From an uncultured Porphyromonadaceae bacterium (GTDB taxonomy: Bacteria; Bacteroidota; Bacteroidia; Bacteroidales; Muribaculaceae): DNA of 64,000 nt. Numbering within the stretch: the stretch's first letter is position 1; each line of letters opens with the position of its first letter. Location of the stretch: contig CANOLV010000003.1 in assembly GCA_947567425.1 (NCBI GenBank), positions 1 through 64,000 of the forward strand, given 5' to 3'. The notes beneath the pieces were generated by a model. That model was not told the origin of the DNA. It saw only the letters and a program-made list of their open reading frames with translations, and made no database searches. A program made the position numbers and the translations under genes. Below, piece by piece: positions 35,167 through 44,278 of the stretch.

Positions 35167-36738
35167 ATGAACGATTTAATTACCGTAGTTGATTGGTCGC
35201 GATGGCAATTTGCATTGACGGCCATGTATCACTGGCTATTCGTTCCGCTGACTATAGGATTGGCTCTTATAGTAGCGATTATGGAGAGCATTTATGTGAA
35301 GACGAAAAATGTCAAGTGGCTTGCAATGACCAAATTCTGGATGTTGCTGTTCGGAATAAATTTTGCTATAGGTGTGGCTACCGGCATTATTTTGGAATTT
35401 GAGTTCGGAACGAACTGGTCAAACTACAGTTGGTTTGTCGGTGACATTTTTGGTGCGCCGCTGGCTATTGAGGGTATTGTCGCATTCTTTATGGAATCGA
35501 CTTTTATCGCCGTGATGTTCTTCGGATGGAAGAAGGTAAGCCCGGCGTTCCATCTGACGGCTACATGGCTTACCGCTGCAGGAACGGCATTGTCTGCGTT
35601 GTGGATATTGGTGGCTAATGCATGGATGCAGCAACCGGCGGGAATGGAGTTTGATCCTGAGCAAATGCGTAATGTCATGGACAATTTCTGGGCAATAGTA
35701 TTCTCTGATACTGCAGTTGCAAAATTCACTCATACCGTGTCAAGTGCATGGGTTCTTGCCGGTGTGTTTGTGATCGGCGTAAGCTGTTGGTTCATCCTAA
35801 AGAAACGCAATGTAGATATGGCTATGGATTCAATAAAGGTAGCTTCCTGGGTTGGAGGAATCGGTATATTGGTGACATTGGCCACTGGTGATATGTCGGC
35901 TGTTAACGTGGCTAAACATCAGCCCATGAAGCTTGCCGCCATGGAGGGGTTATATAGAGGTAGCTGTGGTCAGGAGCTTGTCGGTTTGGGTGTGCTTAAT
36001 CCCGACAAAAAGGTCGGCGACGATAACGATCCCTATTTGTTTGACATAGCCATACCATACGGTCTGTCGTTCCTTGCCACCCATAATCCGCATGCATTCG
36101 TGCCGGGCATAGATGATCTTATTGAGGGAATAGAACTTACCCGTGAGGGTGACACGATACGCACGATAGGCTATGCTGAACGTATCGCGATAGGTCGTGA
36201 AGCACATGAGGCATTGCGTGCTTATGATAGTGCACGTGCTAACGGTGATGATGCCGGTATGGAGGCCGCACTTAAGGATTTGCGCGCGGCTTATCCGTAT
36301 TTTGGTTACGGCTATCTTGATTCTCCCGAAGAGGCAGTTCCGCCTGTAGCCCTTACTTTCTATGCATTCCGTGTAATGGTGATGGCTGGTGGTTATCTGC
36401 TGTTGTTTTTTGCCGTGGCATTAATTGGGGTGTACTGGCGTCAGGGATGGCTTAAGAATAAGGTGGTCAATTGGGTAGGCATGTTTTCCATCGTTGTGGT
36501 GTGGATCTGTTCTCAGAGCGGTTGGATTACAGCCGAAGTTGGTCGTCAACCTTGGGTTATACAGGATATTTTGCCTACAAGGGCCGCTATAAGTGAGATT
36601 TCTGCATCTTCGGTAATGCTTACTTTCTGGATGTTTGCCGCAGTGTTTACTATACTTCTCGTGGCGGAAATCAGCATTATGTTGACTCAAATTAAGAAGT
36701 ATTCAAAAGAGGATATTACCACTATTTCTAAATCCTGA
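35167..36738 (+). CDS. cydA: Cytochrome bd ubiquinol oxidase subunit I
   Basis: A 523-residue integral membrane subunit carrying haems b558, b595 and d; it oxidises quinol and reduces oxygen at high affinity. Visible are the N-terminal WSRWQFALTAMYHWLF (His haem ligand), the helix FGINFAIGVATGI, the acidic periplasmic Q-loop region (about 260-390) and the diagnostic GRQPW motif (from residue 459). It starts 50 bp after the DUF4492 gene and is followed 6 bp later by cydB. It points to respiration under microaerobic or nanaerobic conditions. Confidence 0.96.
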   Translation: MNDLITVVDWSRWQFALTAMYHWLFVPLTIGLALIVAIMESIYVKTKNVKWLAMTKFWMLLFGINFAIGVATGIILEFEFGTNWSNYSWFVGDIFGAPLAIEGIVAFFMESTFIAVMFFGWKKVSPAFHLTATWLTAAGTALSALWILVANAWMQQPAGMEFDPEQMRNVMDNFWAIVFSDTAVAKFTHTVSSAWVLAGVFVIGVSCWFILKKRNVDMAMDSIKVASWVGGIGILVTLATGDMSAVNVAKHQPMKLAAMEGLYRGSCGQELVGLGVLNPDKKVGDDNDPYLFDIAIPYGLSFLATHNPHAFVPGIDDLIEGIELTREGDTIRTIGYAERIAIGREAHEALRAYDSARANGDDAGMEAALKDLRAAYPYFGYGYLDSPEEAVPPVALTFYAFRVMVMAGGYLLLFFAVALIGVYWRQGWLKNKVVNWVGMFSIVVVWICSQSGWITAEVGRQPWVIQDILPTRAAISEISASSVMLTFWMFAAVFTILLVAEISIMLTQIKKYSKEDITTISKS

Positions 36739-36744
36739 TAAATT

Positions 36745-37884
36745 ATGACACTTGAACTTTTACAGATATATTGGTGGCTGATTATTTCGGTGCTTGGCGC
36801 ACTGTTAGTGTTCCTGCTTTTTGTACAGGGAGGTCAGTCAATGTTGCTGAGTACGCGCAATGAGCAGTACCGCAATCTTATGGTCAATTCCATCGGCCAG
36901 AAGTGGGAACTGACTTTTACTACTCTGGTTGTGTTCGGTGGAGCGTTTTTTGCTTCCTTCCCGCTGTTCTACAGTACAAGCTTCGGTGGTGCCTATTGGC
37001 TTTGGATCCTGATCCTTTTCACTTTTGTGGGGCAGGCTGTAAGCTATCAGTATAGAAGGAAACGTGGAAATATCTACGGGACAACTTTCTATGACATACT
37101 TTTGACAATAAATGGATGCCTCGGATGCTTCTTGCTCGGGGTTGCGGTGTCAATGATGTTCTTTGGTGCGGAGTTTAAAGTCACTATGGGAAATATCCTG
37201 AATCCTGGTTCGCCGGTTATATCGCAGTGGGCGCCGTCGCATGGATTCGAGGCTATATTTTGCTGGAAAAACTGGGCTCTTGGATTGGCGGTAGTATTTT
37301 TGGCCCGCATGCAGGGGGCTCTTTACTTTATGAATAATATAAAGGGAGATGAGAATTTCTTCAAGTTAAACCGCCGCCGTGTTCTTGTGAACGGACTTGT
37401 CTTCGTTGTGCTGTTCCTCGTATTTGTCGGTTTGCTGTTTACTGCCGACGGTTATCAGACAGTTGGTAAGAATAGTTTCATGGTGGTACACAACAAGTAC
37501 TTGTTCAACTATATCGATATGTGGTGGTGCGGTTTGATATTTGTTTCCGGGGTACTTTTGGTGCTGTTCGGAGTTTTCAAATCAGCCTTTTCCACACATT
37601 ACACCAAAGGTATATGGTGGACAGGGGTAGGGACTGTATTGGTTGTGTTGACCTTGTTTTGGGTTGCTGGCTTTAATGATACGCCCTATTATCCCTCGAC
37701 TACTGACATTAATAGTTCTTTGAGCATCTACAACAGCTCGTCTACCCACTTCACGCTTACCGTGATGAGTGTAGTGTCGCTATTAGTGCCGTTTGTAGTG
37801 GCATATATAGCTTATGTGTGGTACAAAATGGATAAGAAACCGTTGACTCCTTCAGACATTGAGCATGATAGCCATGCATATTGA
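36745..37884 (+). CDS. cydB: Cytochrome bd ubiquinol oxidase subunit II
   Basis: A 379-residue membrane subunit of the bd oxidase, starting LELLQIYWWLIISVLGALL, with about eight to nine hydrophobic helices and the typical ends. It pairs with CydA, 6 bp upstream. The 3' end is followed closely by the promoter of the YigZ-type gene; no separate terminator other than the inverted repeat at 37916-37963 is seen. Confidence 0.95.
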   Translation: MTLELLQIYWWLIISVLGALLVFLLFVQGGQSMLLSTRNEQYRNLMVNSIGQKWELTFTTLVVFGGAFFASFPLFYSTSFGGAYWLWILILFTFVGQAVSYQYRRKRGNIYGTTFYDILLTINGCLGCFLLGVAVSMMFFGAEFKVTMGNILNPGSPVISQWAPSHGFEAIFCWKNWALGLAVVFLARMQGALYFMNNIKGDENFFKLNRRRVLVNGLVFVVLFLVFVGLLFTADGYQTVGKNSFMVVHNKYLFNYIDMWWCGLIFVSGVLLVLFGVFKSAFSTHYTKGIWWTGVGTVLVVLTLFWVAGFNDTPYYPSTTDINSSLSIYNSSSTHFTLTVMSVVSLLVPFVVAYIAYVWYKMDKKPLTPSDIEHDSHAY

Positions 37885-37906
37885 TTGATAGAATAAGCGA
37901 TGGCGC

Positions 37907-37937
37907 TTTGAAGCTTCGCCCATAATCAGTATCTTTG
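37907..37937 (+). promoter_or_regulatory. Promoter of the YigZ/IMPACT gene
   Basis: TTTG at 37907-37910, 19 nt, TATCTTTG at 37930-37937. The predicted start near 37944 leaves a leader of about 12 nt before the ATG at 37956. Confidence 0.75.
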
Positions 37938-37963
37938 TAGATATAAATACTGATTATGGGCGA
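37916..37963. repeat. Perfect 17-bp inverted repeat around the promoter and start codon
   Basis: Arms 37916-37932 and 37947-37963 are exact reverse complements with a 14-nt spacer. The left arm overlaps the -7 element and the right arm contains the ATG of the YigZ gene. See findings. Confidence 0.9.
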
Positions 37964-38549
37964 TACTTTTTACACATTGAAATCACCTTCCGAGGGGTGG
38001 TACAAGGAAAAAATGAGCAAGTTTCTGGCGTTTGCAGTACCGGTAGAATCGGTTGCTGATGCCAAGGAGGTCATAGCTTTGTATCAGAAAAAGTATTATG
38101 ATGCCCGCCATGTATGCTGGGCATATATGATCGGTGCTTCCAGGACAGAATTTCAAAGCAATGACAACGGAGAACCTTCAGGAACTGCTGGGAAACCTAT
38201 ATTGGGTCAGATTAATTCATTTAATATTACTAACGTGGTAATCATAGTGGTGCGCTATTTCGGAGGCATAAAACTTGGCACAAGCGGACTCATTGTTGCA
38301 TATAAGGAGGCCGCTCGTGAAGCTATCATAGCCGGAGAAATAATCGAATGCCATGAAATGCGTGAAATTACGTTTACATTCCCGTATCTTGCCATGAATG
38401 ATGTGATGAAATGTGTAAAGGACGGAGGCGTCAAGATAATCTCCCAGGAATTTGACAATGCATGTTCCATGACTATAAGCATACGGTCCGATAATGCTAA
38501 TGCATTTTCGGACCGTATATCTGACATCGATGGAACATCTATATGTTAG
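37956..38549 (+). CDS. YigZ/IMPACT family protein
   Basis: A 197-residue member of the UPF0029/IMPACT family, with the N-terminal domain containing [24 protein letters not shown] and [10 protein letters not shown], which are family hallmarks, and a C-terminal domain of about 70 residues. The eukaryotic relative IMPACT regulates GCN2; the bacterial role is not settled. The stop TAG (38547-38549) interlocks with the stop of queA on the other strand. A strong hairpin lies inside the last codons (38481-38518). Confidence 0.9.
   Translation: MGDTFYTLKSPSEGWYKEKMSKFLAFAVPVESVADAKEVIALYQKKYYDARHVCWAYMIGASRTEFQSNDNGEPSGTAGKPILGQINSFNITNVVIIVVRYFGGIKLGTSGLIVAYKEAAREAIIAGEIIECHEMREITFTFPYLAMNDVMKCVKDGGVKIISQEFDNACSMTISIRSDNANAFSDRISDIDGTSIC
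38481..38518. terminator. Hairpin inside the 3' coding end of the YigZ gene
   Basis: An 11-bp perfect stem (ATACGGTCCGA with TCGGACCGTAT), one T-T mismatch, a 5-bp inner stem and a TAAT tetraloop. It could end transcripts from both convergent genes, since no room exists between them. Confidence 0.5.
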
Positions 38550-39595
38550 ATAATCAGCATTGCATCGCCGTATGCTCCAAAACGATAATTTTCTTTTATA
38601 GCCTGCTGATAAGCGTTCATTATGAGGTCATAACCTCCGAATGCACACGTCATCATCAGCAACGTTGAATAAGGCATGTGGAAATTTGTCACCATCGAAG
38701 TGGCCACGGTAAAATCGTATGGGGGGAATATGAATTTATTTGTCCAGCCGGAGAATGTCTTCATGTGTCCTCCCATGCTTACGGCACTTTCGATACCGCG
38801 CAATACGGAAGTACCCACTGCACATACCTGCTTGTCATTATCTTTCGCTTCATTTACGGTATCGACCAACTCTTGCGACACTTCCATCTCTTCAGAGTCC
38901 ATACGATGCTTGGTTAGGTCTTCGACATCGATCTCACGGTAGTTGCCAAGTCCAGAGTGAACAGTCAGAAATGTATCCTTTATGCCTTTGATCTCCATTC
39001 TTTTCAGTAGCTCTCTGCTGAAGTGCAAGCCTGCGGCCGGTGCGACCACGGCACCTTCACGTTTGGCGAATATACATTGGTATCGTTCGGCGTCATCCTC
39101 GTTCGGTTCGCGTTTGATGTATGGAGGAAGAGGAGTCTGTCCTAACTTATACAAGGCGCTCTTGAATTCATCGTGGCTACCGTCGTAGAGGAATCTCAGA
39201 GTGCGTCCGCGGGAGGTGGTGTTGTCGATTACTTCAGCCACCATAGATTCGTCTTCGCCGAAATACAGTTTATTGCCGATTCGGATCTTGCGTGCCGGCT
39301 CCACAAGAACATCCCACAGTTTGTTCTCTTCATTCAATTCTCTAAGCAGGAACACTTCTATTTTAGCTCCCGTTTTCTCTTTGTTGCCGTATAATTTGGC
39401 TGGGAATACTTGAGTGTCGTTGAATACGAATATATCGCCATCATTGAAATATTCAATAATGTCCTTAAACTGACGATGTTCTATCTCGCCTGTCTTGCGG
39501 TGTACAATCATCAGTCTGGATTCATCACGCACTGGACAGGGTTCTGACGCGATCAATTCTTCCGGGAGCTTGAACTTGAATTGTGAGAGTTTCAT
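38546..39595 (-). CDS. queA: S-adenosylmethionine:tRNA ribosyltransferase-isomerase
   Basis: A 349-residue enzyme that adds the ribose part of SAM to preQ1-tRNA to form epoxyqueuosine. It begins [19 protein letters not shown] and contains [43 protein letters not shown] and [12 protein letters not shown], all typical. It is the last gene of the ftsX-DUF3098-uppP-truB-queA cluster. Its TAA stop overlaps the YigZ stop. Confidence 0.96.
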   Translation of the reverse strand: MKLSQFKFKLPEELIASEPCPVRDESRLMIVHRKTGEIEHRQFKDIIEYFNDGDIFVFNDTQVFPAKLYGNKEKTGAKIEVFLLRELNEENKLWDVLVEPARKIRIGNKLYFGEDESMVAEVIDNTTSRGRTLRFLYDGSHDEFKSALYKLGQTPLPPYIKREPNEDDAERYQCIFAKREGAVVAPAAGLHFSRELLKRMEIKGIKDTFLTVHSGLGNYREIDVEDLTKHRMDSEEMEVSQELVDTVNEAKDNDKQVCAVGTSVLRGIESAVSMGGHMKTFSGWTNKFIFPPYDFTVATSMVTNFHMPYSTLLMMTCAFGGYDLIMNAYQQAIKENYRFGAYGDAMLII

Positions 39596-39618
39596 TTAGT
39601 TATGATGTTTGAATGTCG

Positions 39619-40350
39619 TTAATTATCGGTTACATTATCGCCTTTGGTGTCATCAGGCATCTCAATGGGCACCTCGTTAAGGAACTTTATAGCTTCTTCA
39701 ACGGTCATGCATTTGTCGATGGATATCTCTCCTACCTTAGTGCGCCGCAACGCTGTCAGATGACCTCCTGACTGCAATGCTTTACCGATATCCCTGGCCA
39801 GTGCTCTGATGTAGGTGCCTTTGCTGCATACGACCCTTATGGTTATGCTCGTGGGCGTGAATTCCAAAAGTTCAATTTCGTCAATAACGAGTACCTTCGG
39901 TTTTATAGTCACCTCCGCACCTCTGCGGGCGCGTTTATATGCACGTTCGCCGTCAATCTTGCACGCTGAAAATGATGGTGGCACTTGTTCTATGCGACCT
40001 ACGAATCGGCTGAGCACATCTGATACAAGTTCATGTGTGATATGATCCGTCGGATACGTGGCGTCAATTTCCGTCTCGAGATCAAAAGACGGGGTGGTAG
40101 CTCCTAACGCAATAGTTGCAATATATTCTTTCACTCTGGCCTGGAGTGTCTCGATTAGCTTTGTCGAACGTCCGGTGCATATAACCATAACCCCTGTGGC
40201 GAGGGGGTCAAGTGTCCCGGCATGCCCGACTTTTAGTTTCTTTATTTTCATGCGTCGCAACAATGAGCCTCGAATGCGTTTCACTGCATCAAAAGAGGTC
40301 CATGTGTACGGCTTGTCGATGTACAGTATCTCTCCTTCTATAAAATTCAT
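39619..40350 (-). CDS. truB: tRNA pseudouridine(55) synthase
   Basis: A 243-residue enzyme that makes pseudouridine 55 in the T-loop of tRNA. It has the TruB hallmarks KPYTWTSFDAVKR, the catalytic Asp in HAGTLDPLATGV and CSKGTYIRALARDIG. The C-terminal PUA-like extension of some homologues is absent. It lies 12 bp after uppP and 23 bp before queA. Confidence 0.95.
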   Translation of the reverse strand: MNFIEGEILYIDKPYTWTSFDAVKRIRGSLLRRMKIKKLKVGHAGTLDPLATGVMVICTGRSTKLIETLQARVKEYIATIALGATTPSFDLETEIDATYPTDHITHELVSDVLSRFVGRIEQVPPSFSACKIDGERAYKRARRGAEVTIKPKVLVIDEIELLEFTPTSITIRVVCSKGTYIRALARDIGKALQSGGHLTALRRTKVGEISIDKCMTVEEAIKFLNEVPIEMPDDTKGDNVTDN

Positions 40351-40362
40351 AAATGATCTTAT

Positions 40363-41190
40363 TTACCAGCAGATACAGATAATACCCATAATTATGCAGT
40401 ATAAGGCAAACCAGATAAGTTTACCCTTTTTCACAAGATTCAGCATCCACTTGCAGGCAATACATCCTACGACGAACGATGCAATGAAACCCACCGCAAG
40501 GCATAGGCCTCCGACTTCCGATTCAGAGCCTCCTCCTGCGATCATATCTTTCATATCGAGCAATGCTTCCCCAAGAATAGGGATTATCACCATGAGAAAT
40601 GAGAATGATGCTACTTTCTCACGTTTGTCTCCGAGCAATATTCCTGTGGCTATTGTAGTGCCGGACCTGCTGAGTCCTGGCAACACCGCTATCGCTTGGG
40701 ATATTCCGATCACGAAAGCGTCAATCCAGGTAATGTCGCGAGGTTCACATTGGTTCCCGGACCTGTTAAGAAGCATGGGGCGGGTGCGGAAGAAGTATGC
40801 AAAAGTTAAAAGCAGTGCGGTTATGCACAGGCATATACCTACGACCAAAAGACTGCCTCCAAATAAACTTTCAACGAAGTCTTTGAAGCAGAAACCAACG
40901 ATTGCAACCGGAATGCACGACACGAGAATCTTGCAGACATAGAAGAAATTATAGTCGAGCTTTACAGTAAAGAAACTTTTGCATAACGGAAAAAATTCCT
41001 TCCATAGCACCACAATAGTAGAGAGCACAGTGGCGGCGTGGAGCATTACGTCAAATTCCAATATGTCGTCACCGGCAATGTTGATGTTGAGTATTTCTCT
41101 GAATATCTCCAAATGGCCGCTTGAGCTTATCGGCAAGTACTCGGCAAGACCTTGTACGATACCCAGTATAAGGGCGTCAATCCAATCCAT
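40363..41190 (-). CDS. uppP: Undecaprenyl-diphosphatase
   Basis: A 275-residue membrane enzyme (BacA type) that converts undecaprenyl diphosphate to the monophosphate carrier used for cell wall and polysaccharide synthesis, and gives bacitracin tolerance. The catalytic motifs EYLPISSSGH (Glu17 onward) and PGLSRSGTT (near 171) are intact. About eight transmembrane helices are visible. It is in a cluster with ftsX and truB. Confidence 0.95.
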   Translation of the reverse strand: MDWIDALILGIVQGLAEYLPISSSGHLEIFREILNINIAGDDILEFDVMLHAATVLSTIVVLWKEFFPLCKSFFTVKLDYNFFYVCKILVSCIPVAIVGFCFKDFVESLFGGSLLVVGICLCITALLLTFAYFFRTRPMLLNRSGNQCEPRDITWIDAFVIGISQAIAVLPGLSRSGTTIATGILLGDKREKVASFSFLMVIIPILGEALLDMKDMIAGGGSESEVGGLCLAVGFIASFVVGCIACKWMLNLVKKGKLIWFALYCIIMGIICICW

Positions 41191-41201
41191 ACGTGATAAA
41201 T

Positions 41202-41495
41202 TTATTTTTTGTTAGGACGATATACGATGCCAACTCCCATGAAAATAAAACCCAGAAACGCGATTGTCGGACCTACGACGATTCTACGTGTTGAGAATAT
41301 GTCGGGATTGAATGCTTCTGTGGTGCTGCTTCCTCCGAGCATTAGAAGGAAACCTATTATAATCATGGCTCCGGCCACAGCCATAAGTATGAAGTTGATT
41401 TTAACCAAAGGGAATTGGTCAGATGTCTCGCGTTCGATTTCTTCAGCCTTTGACTGCAATTTGGAAGACATGGGTCTATTGTGGATTTGTGTCAT
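41202..41495 (-). CDS. DUF3098 small membrane protein
   Basis: A 97-residue protein with two transmembrane helices (INFILMAVAGAMIIIGFLLM and VVGPTIAFLGFIFMGVGIVY) and a cytoplasmic N-terminal tail. DUF3098 proteins sit between ftsX and uppP in many Bacteroidetes genomes, as here. Function unknown; conserved neighbourhood suggests cell envelope or division. Confidence 0.82.
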   Translation of the reverse strand: MTQIHNRPMSSKLQSKAEEIERETSDQFPLVKINFILMAVAGAMIIIGFLLMLGGSSTTEAFNPDIFSTRRIVVGPTIAFLGFIFMGVGIVYRPNKK

Positions 41496-41525
41496 AATTC
41501 GATGTAATTATACTTTCTTTTTTGA

Positions 41526-42395
41526 TTATTTGAACATGTCATCGTAGTCGGCTCGTAGATATTTATTTGTGGCTATCAACGATGCCAATCCGCAAATAAA
41601 CATCCCGACAATGATTTGGCCGGCAATGATTATTGCCATTATATCCCACGGTGTTACCGAAATTATGTCGGGACTTGTATGTTGGAGATATATTATTAGA
41701 CCTGACAGCAAAAGTCCGGATACGACTCCAGCCAATATGCCGCTGATGATGTTGCCGGTGATGAAAGGCTTTCGTATGAAAGCGCCCGTAGCTCCTACCA
41801 ATCTCATAGTGTGTATGGTGAACCGTCGCGCGTATACTGCGAGATGTACCGTATTGTTGATTAGGGCAAATGAAATGAAAAGCAAAACGATGGCTATCAC
41901 AGACAGTACAAGAGTGATGGATCTGACATTGTCATTAATGCTGTCGACCATTTCCATCGCGACATTGACCTCATCGACAGATTCCATGCCTCTAAAAGGT
42001 ATGATAATTGAATCAATGGAGTCTGAATTAGCGTATGATGCTTTGACATTTATTTCAAATACGCCTCTGAATGGATTTACTTCCAAAACTTTCAGCAGAT
42101 CTTCTCCCATTTCCTCCCTCCATTGATCGAGCGCATCCTCTTTTGAAACATATTTTATGCTTGAAATGTAGGGGGCTTCAGTACACAGTCGCTTGATGTC
42201 GGCAATCTGTTCAGGAGATGCTGTGTCCGACATCACTATTGAAAATCCCATGCTTTCACGAATTTGAGTGGTGATAAGATGGGTCGATACGCCGAGCACA
42301 GAGATTACGCCCAGAAGCAACAACACAAGTGAAACGCTAATGGTAGCGGTGATTTGCGCCGATAATATTGATATTCCTTTATGTCTTTTTTCCAT
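41526..42395 (-). CDS. ftsX: Cell division permease-like protein FtsX
   Basis: A 289-residue membrane protein that with FtsE controls peptidoglycan hydrolases at the septum. It has an N-terminal helix (about 12-35), a large periplasmic loop (about 40-160, SVKDALDQW-like YVSKEDALDQWREEMG) and three helices in the C-terminal FtsX domain. ftsE is not adjacent, which is common in this phylum. It has its own promoter and begins a five-gene cluster. Confidence 0.92.
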   Translation of the reverse strand: MEKRHKGISILSAQITATISVSLVLLLLGVISVLGVSTHLITTQIRESMGFSIVMSDTASPEQIADIKRLCTEAPYISSIKYVSKEDALDQWREEMGEDLLKVLEVNPFRGVFEINVKASYANSDSIDSIIIPFRGMESVDEVNVAMEMVDSINDNVRSITLVLSVIAIVLLFISFALINNTVHLAVYARRFTIHTMRLVGATGAFIRKPFITGNIISGILAGVVSGLLLSGLIIYLQHTSPDIISVTPWDIMAIIIAGQIIVGMFICGLASLIATNKYLRADYDDMFK

Positions 42396-42433
42396 ATAGG
42401 TCTAATTTAGGCCATAATAACCCAAAGGACTTG

Positions 42434-42464
42434 CAAAATTAATATATAAATGGGGGATTGTCAA
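42434..42464 (-). promoter_or_regulatory. Promoter of the ftsX cluster
   Basis: On the minus strand TTG, 20 nt, TAATTTTG. Predicted start near 42427, about 32 nt before the ftsX ATG. Confidence 0.75.
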
Positions 42465-42535
42465 TAATTTGGCGTGAAAAATTGTACAAAAAATAATCGC
42501 AAGTTGAAATCTATGTGGCGTAAATGTCTAATAAA

Positions 42536-42572
42536 AAAGCTTTTGTCCGGATTTCTCTCAGACAAAAGCTTT
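42536..42572 (-). terminator. Terminator of the CoA-transferase gene
   Basis: A 12-bp perfect stem (AAAGCTTTTGTC 42536-42547 with GACAAAAGCTTT 42561-42572) followed on the minus strand by TTTTTTATT. It lies about 30 bp after the stop. Confidence 0.9.
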
Positions 42573-42602
42573 CTATGGATTTTTTAGGCTTTATTGGCTG
42601 GC

Positions 42603-44096
42603 CTATGCAAGTTTTGACCAATCGGTCTTGCGCATATCGCCTTCTTCGGCAAATGTGGTGTGGAATCCAAGTGCCGCTTTGAGTGTATGCGGGGTTTGTC
42701 CACCTTTTGAAAGGCGCAGATAATCCCAAAGCAGTTGTTTGTATTCTGGATTCACGCAATTGGATATTATTGTTTCTGCACGTTGCAGCGGATCCTTGCC
42801 TCTCAGATCGGCCACTCCTTGATCTGTAATTATAACGTCGACAGAATGTTCGCTGTGGTCGAGGTGGGAAACCATGGGGACTATGGTCGAAATCAGGCCA
42901 CCTTTTGCCACGGAAGGACAGCTGAAAATTGAGATGTAGGCATTGCGGGTGAAGTCGCCGGATCCTCCGATTCCGTTCATCATCTTTGTTCCTACGACAT
43001 GAGTCGAATTGACGTTTCCGAAAATGTCGGCCTCAAGGGCTGTGTTCATAGTTATGACTCCTAAACGGCGTACAATTTCCGGACTGTTGGATATTTCGCC
43101 GGGGCGTATGATGAATTTGTCGCGGAAGAAATCCATGTTTTTAATGACTTCCTCCATTTTAGCGTCTGAGAAAGTGAGCGAGCATGTCGATGCAAATCGA
43201 CATTTGCCTTGTTCCATCAGGTCAACTACTGCGTCCTGAACTACTTCTGTGTACATGTCGAATGCCGGAACATCATTTGAAGCGCCGAGGCCGAACAATA
43301 CGGCATTGGCTATATTTCCGACACCGCTCTGCAACGGCAGGAATGATGGGGGGATAGCGCCGCGCCTAAGTTCTCCAATTAGAAAATCGCAGACATTGGC
43401 TCCGATTTGCTTTGTTACGTCGTCGAGCGGGGAAAATCCGTGTACGCCGTCCTTGATGTTCGTCTTTACTATCCCGACGATCTTTGACGGATCTACTTTT
43501 AAAAGAGGCGATCCGATTCTGTCGCTGGGTTTATATATGGGTATTTCACGGCGGTAGGGAGGGTCCAAGGGCATGTAAATGTCGTGTAGTCCCTCGACAG
43601 AGGTAGAGATAGCCTCGTTGACTTCAATTATGATTTTTTTAGCCATGTGGGCTACGGTCGGTGTCATTCCAAGTCCGTATCCAAGGAGTATTTCTCCATT
43701 GTCGCTGACATGGGCGGCCTCTATTATAGCTACGTCTATATCTCCGAATGTTCCATAACGAAGTTTCTGTGCTAATTCAGAGAGATGAAGGTCGAAATAA
43801 TGCGCGTCATGGGCGTTGAGACGTTTGCGCGTATCCGGACAACTCTGGTATGGCGTGCGCATATTGATTGCGTTAGCTCTCGCCAAAGCTCCGTCGACGT
43901 GGTCGCTTGTGGACGCGCCCGTAAATACATTGACTTTGAACGGCCGGCCTTCTGCGTGCTCGCGTTCGGCCTTGGCCGCCAAGGCTTCTGTAGTCACTTT
44001 GGGTGTGCCGGCGGCTGTAAATCCGGAAAAGCCGATGCTGTCGCCGTTTTTGATGATTTCGGCGGCCTCCTGTGCTGTGAGGATAGGAAATGCCAT
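42603..44096 (-). CDS. Acetyl-CoA hydrolase/succinate CoA-transferase family protein
   Basis: A 497-residue class I CoA-transferase of the Cat1/acetyl-CoA hydrolase family. The likely acyl-forming Glu284 is in YTEVVQD; SGFTAAGTPK near the N-terminus and the GSGDFTRNAYIS and ITDQGVADLRGK segments match succinyl-CoA:acetate CoA-transferases. In fermenting Bacteroidales such enzymes link succinyl-CoA or propionyl-CoA to acetate and so to propionate/succinate output. The exact acyl pair cannot be read from sequence. It has a promoter that mirrors that of miaB and a strong terminator. Confidence 0.9.
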   Translation of the reverse strand: MAFPILTAQEAAEIIKNGDSIGFSGFTAAGTPKVTTEALAAKAEREHAEGRPFKVNVFTGASTSDHVDGALARANAINMRTPYQSCPDTRKRLNAHDAHYFDLHLSELAQKLRYGTFGDIDVAIIEAAHVSDNGEILLGYGLGMTPTVAHMAKKIIIEVNEAISTSVEGLHDIYMPLDPPYRREIPIYKPSDRIGSPLLKVDPSKIVGIVKTNIKDGVHGFSPLDDVTKQIGANVCDFLIGELRRGAIPPSFLPLQSGVGNIANAVLFGLGASNDVPAFDMYTEVVQDAVVDLMEQGKCRFASTCSLTFSDAKMEEVIKNMDFFRDKFIIRPGEISNSPEIVRRLGVITMNTALEADIFGNVNSTHVVGTKMMNGIGGSGDFTRNAYISIFSCPSVAKGGLISTIVPMVSHLDHSEHSVDVIITDQGVADLRGKDPLQRAETIISNCVNPEYKQLLWDYLRLSKGGQTPHTLKAALGFHTTFAEEGDMRKTDWSKLA

Positions 44097-44172
44097 GGTA
44101 GATACTGATTGGTTTATACTTTTCTTAATATTTTTTTATTCATGCTGAAGCCGGGCTGTTTGCTCTTACTGT

Positions 44173-44203
44173 TTTGCCGTTTTCAGCACTTTTTGTATTT
44201 TTG
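44173..44203 (+). promoter_or_regulatory. miaB promoter
   Basis: TTTG at 44173-44176, 19 nt, TATTTTTG at 44196-44203. It overlaps, head to head, the promoter of the CoA-transferase gene. Confidence 0.7.
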
Positions 44204-44205
44204 CA

Positions 44206-44236
44206 CAAAAATAAATAAAAGTATCCTACATTCAAA
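44206..44236 (-). promoter_or_regulatory. CoA-transferase promoter
   Basis: On the minus strand TTTG (44233-44236), 19 nt, TATTTTTG (44206-44213). Predicted start near 44199, about 100 nt before the gene. Confidence 0.65.
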
Positions 44237-44278
44237 ATTTTTCGGAGGCAATAAATGTCCGAGGAAGTTTTTTAGATT

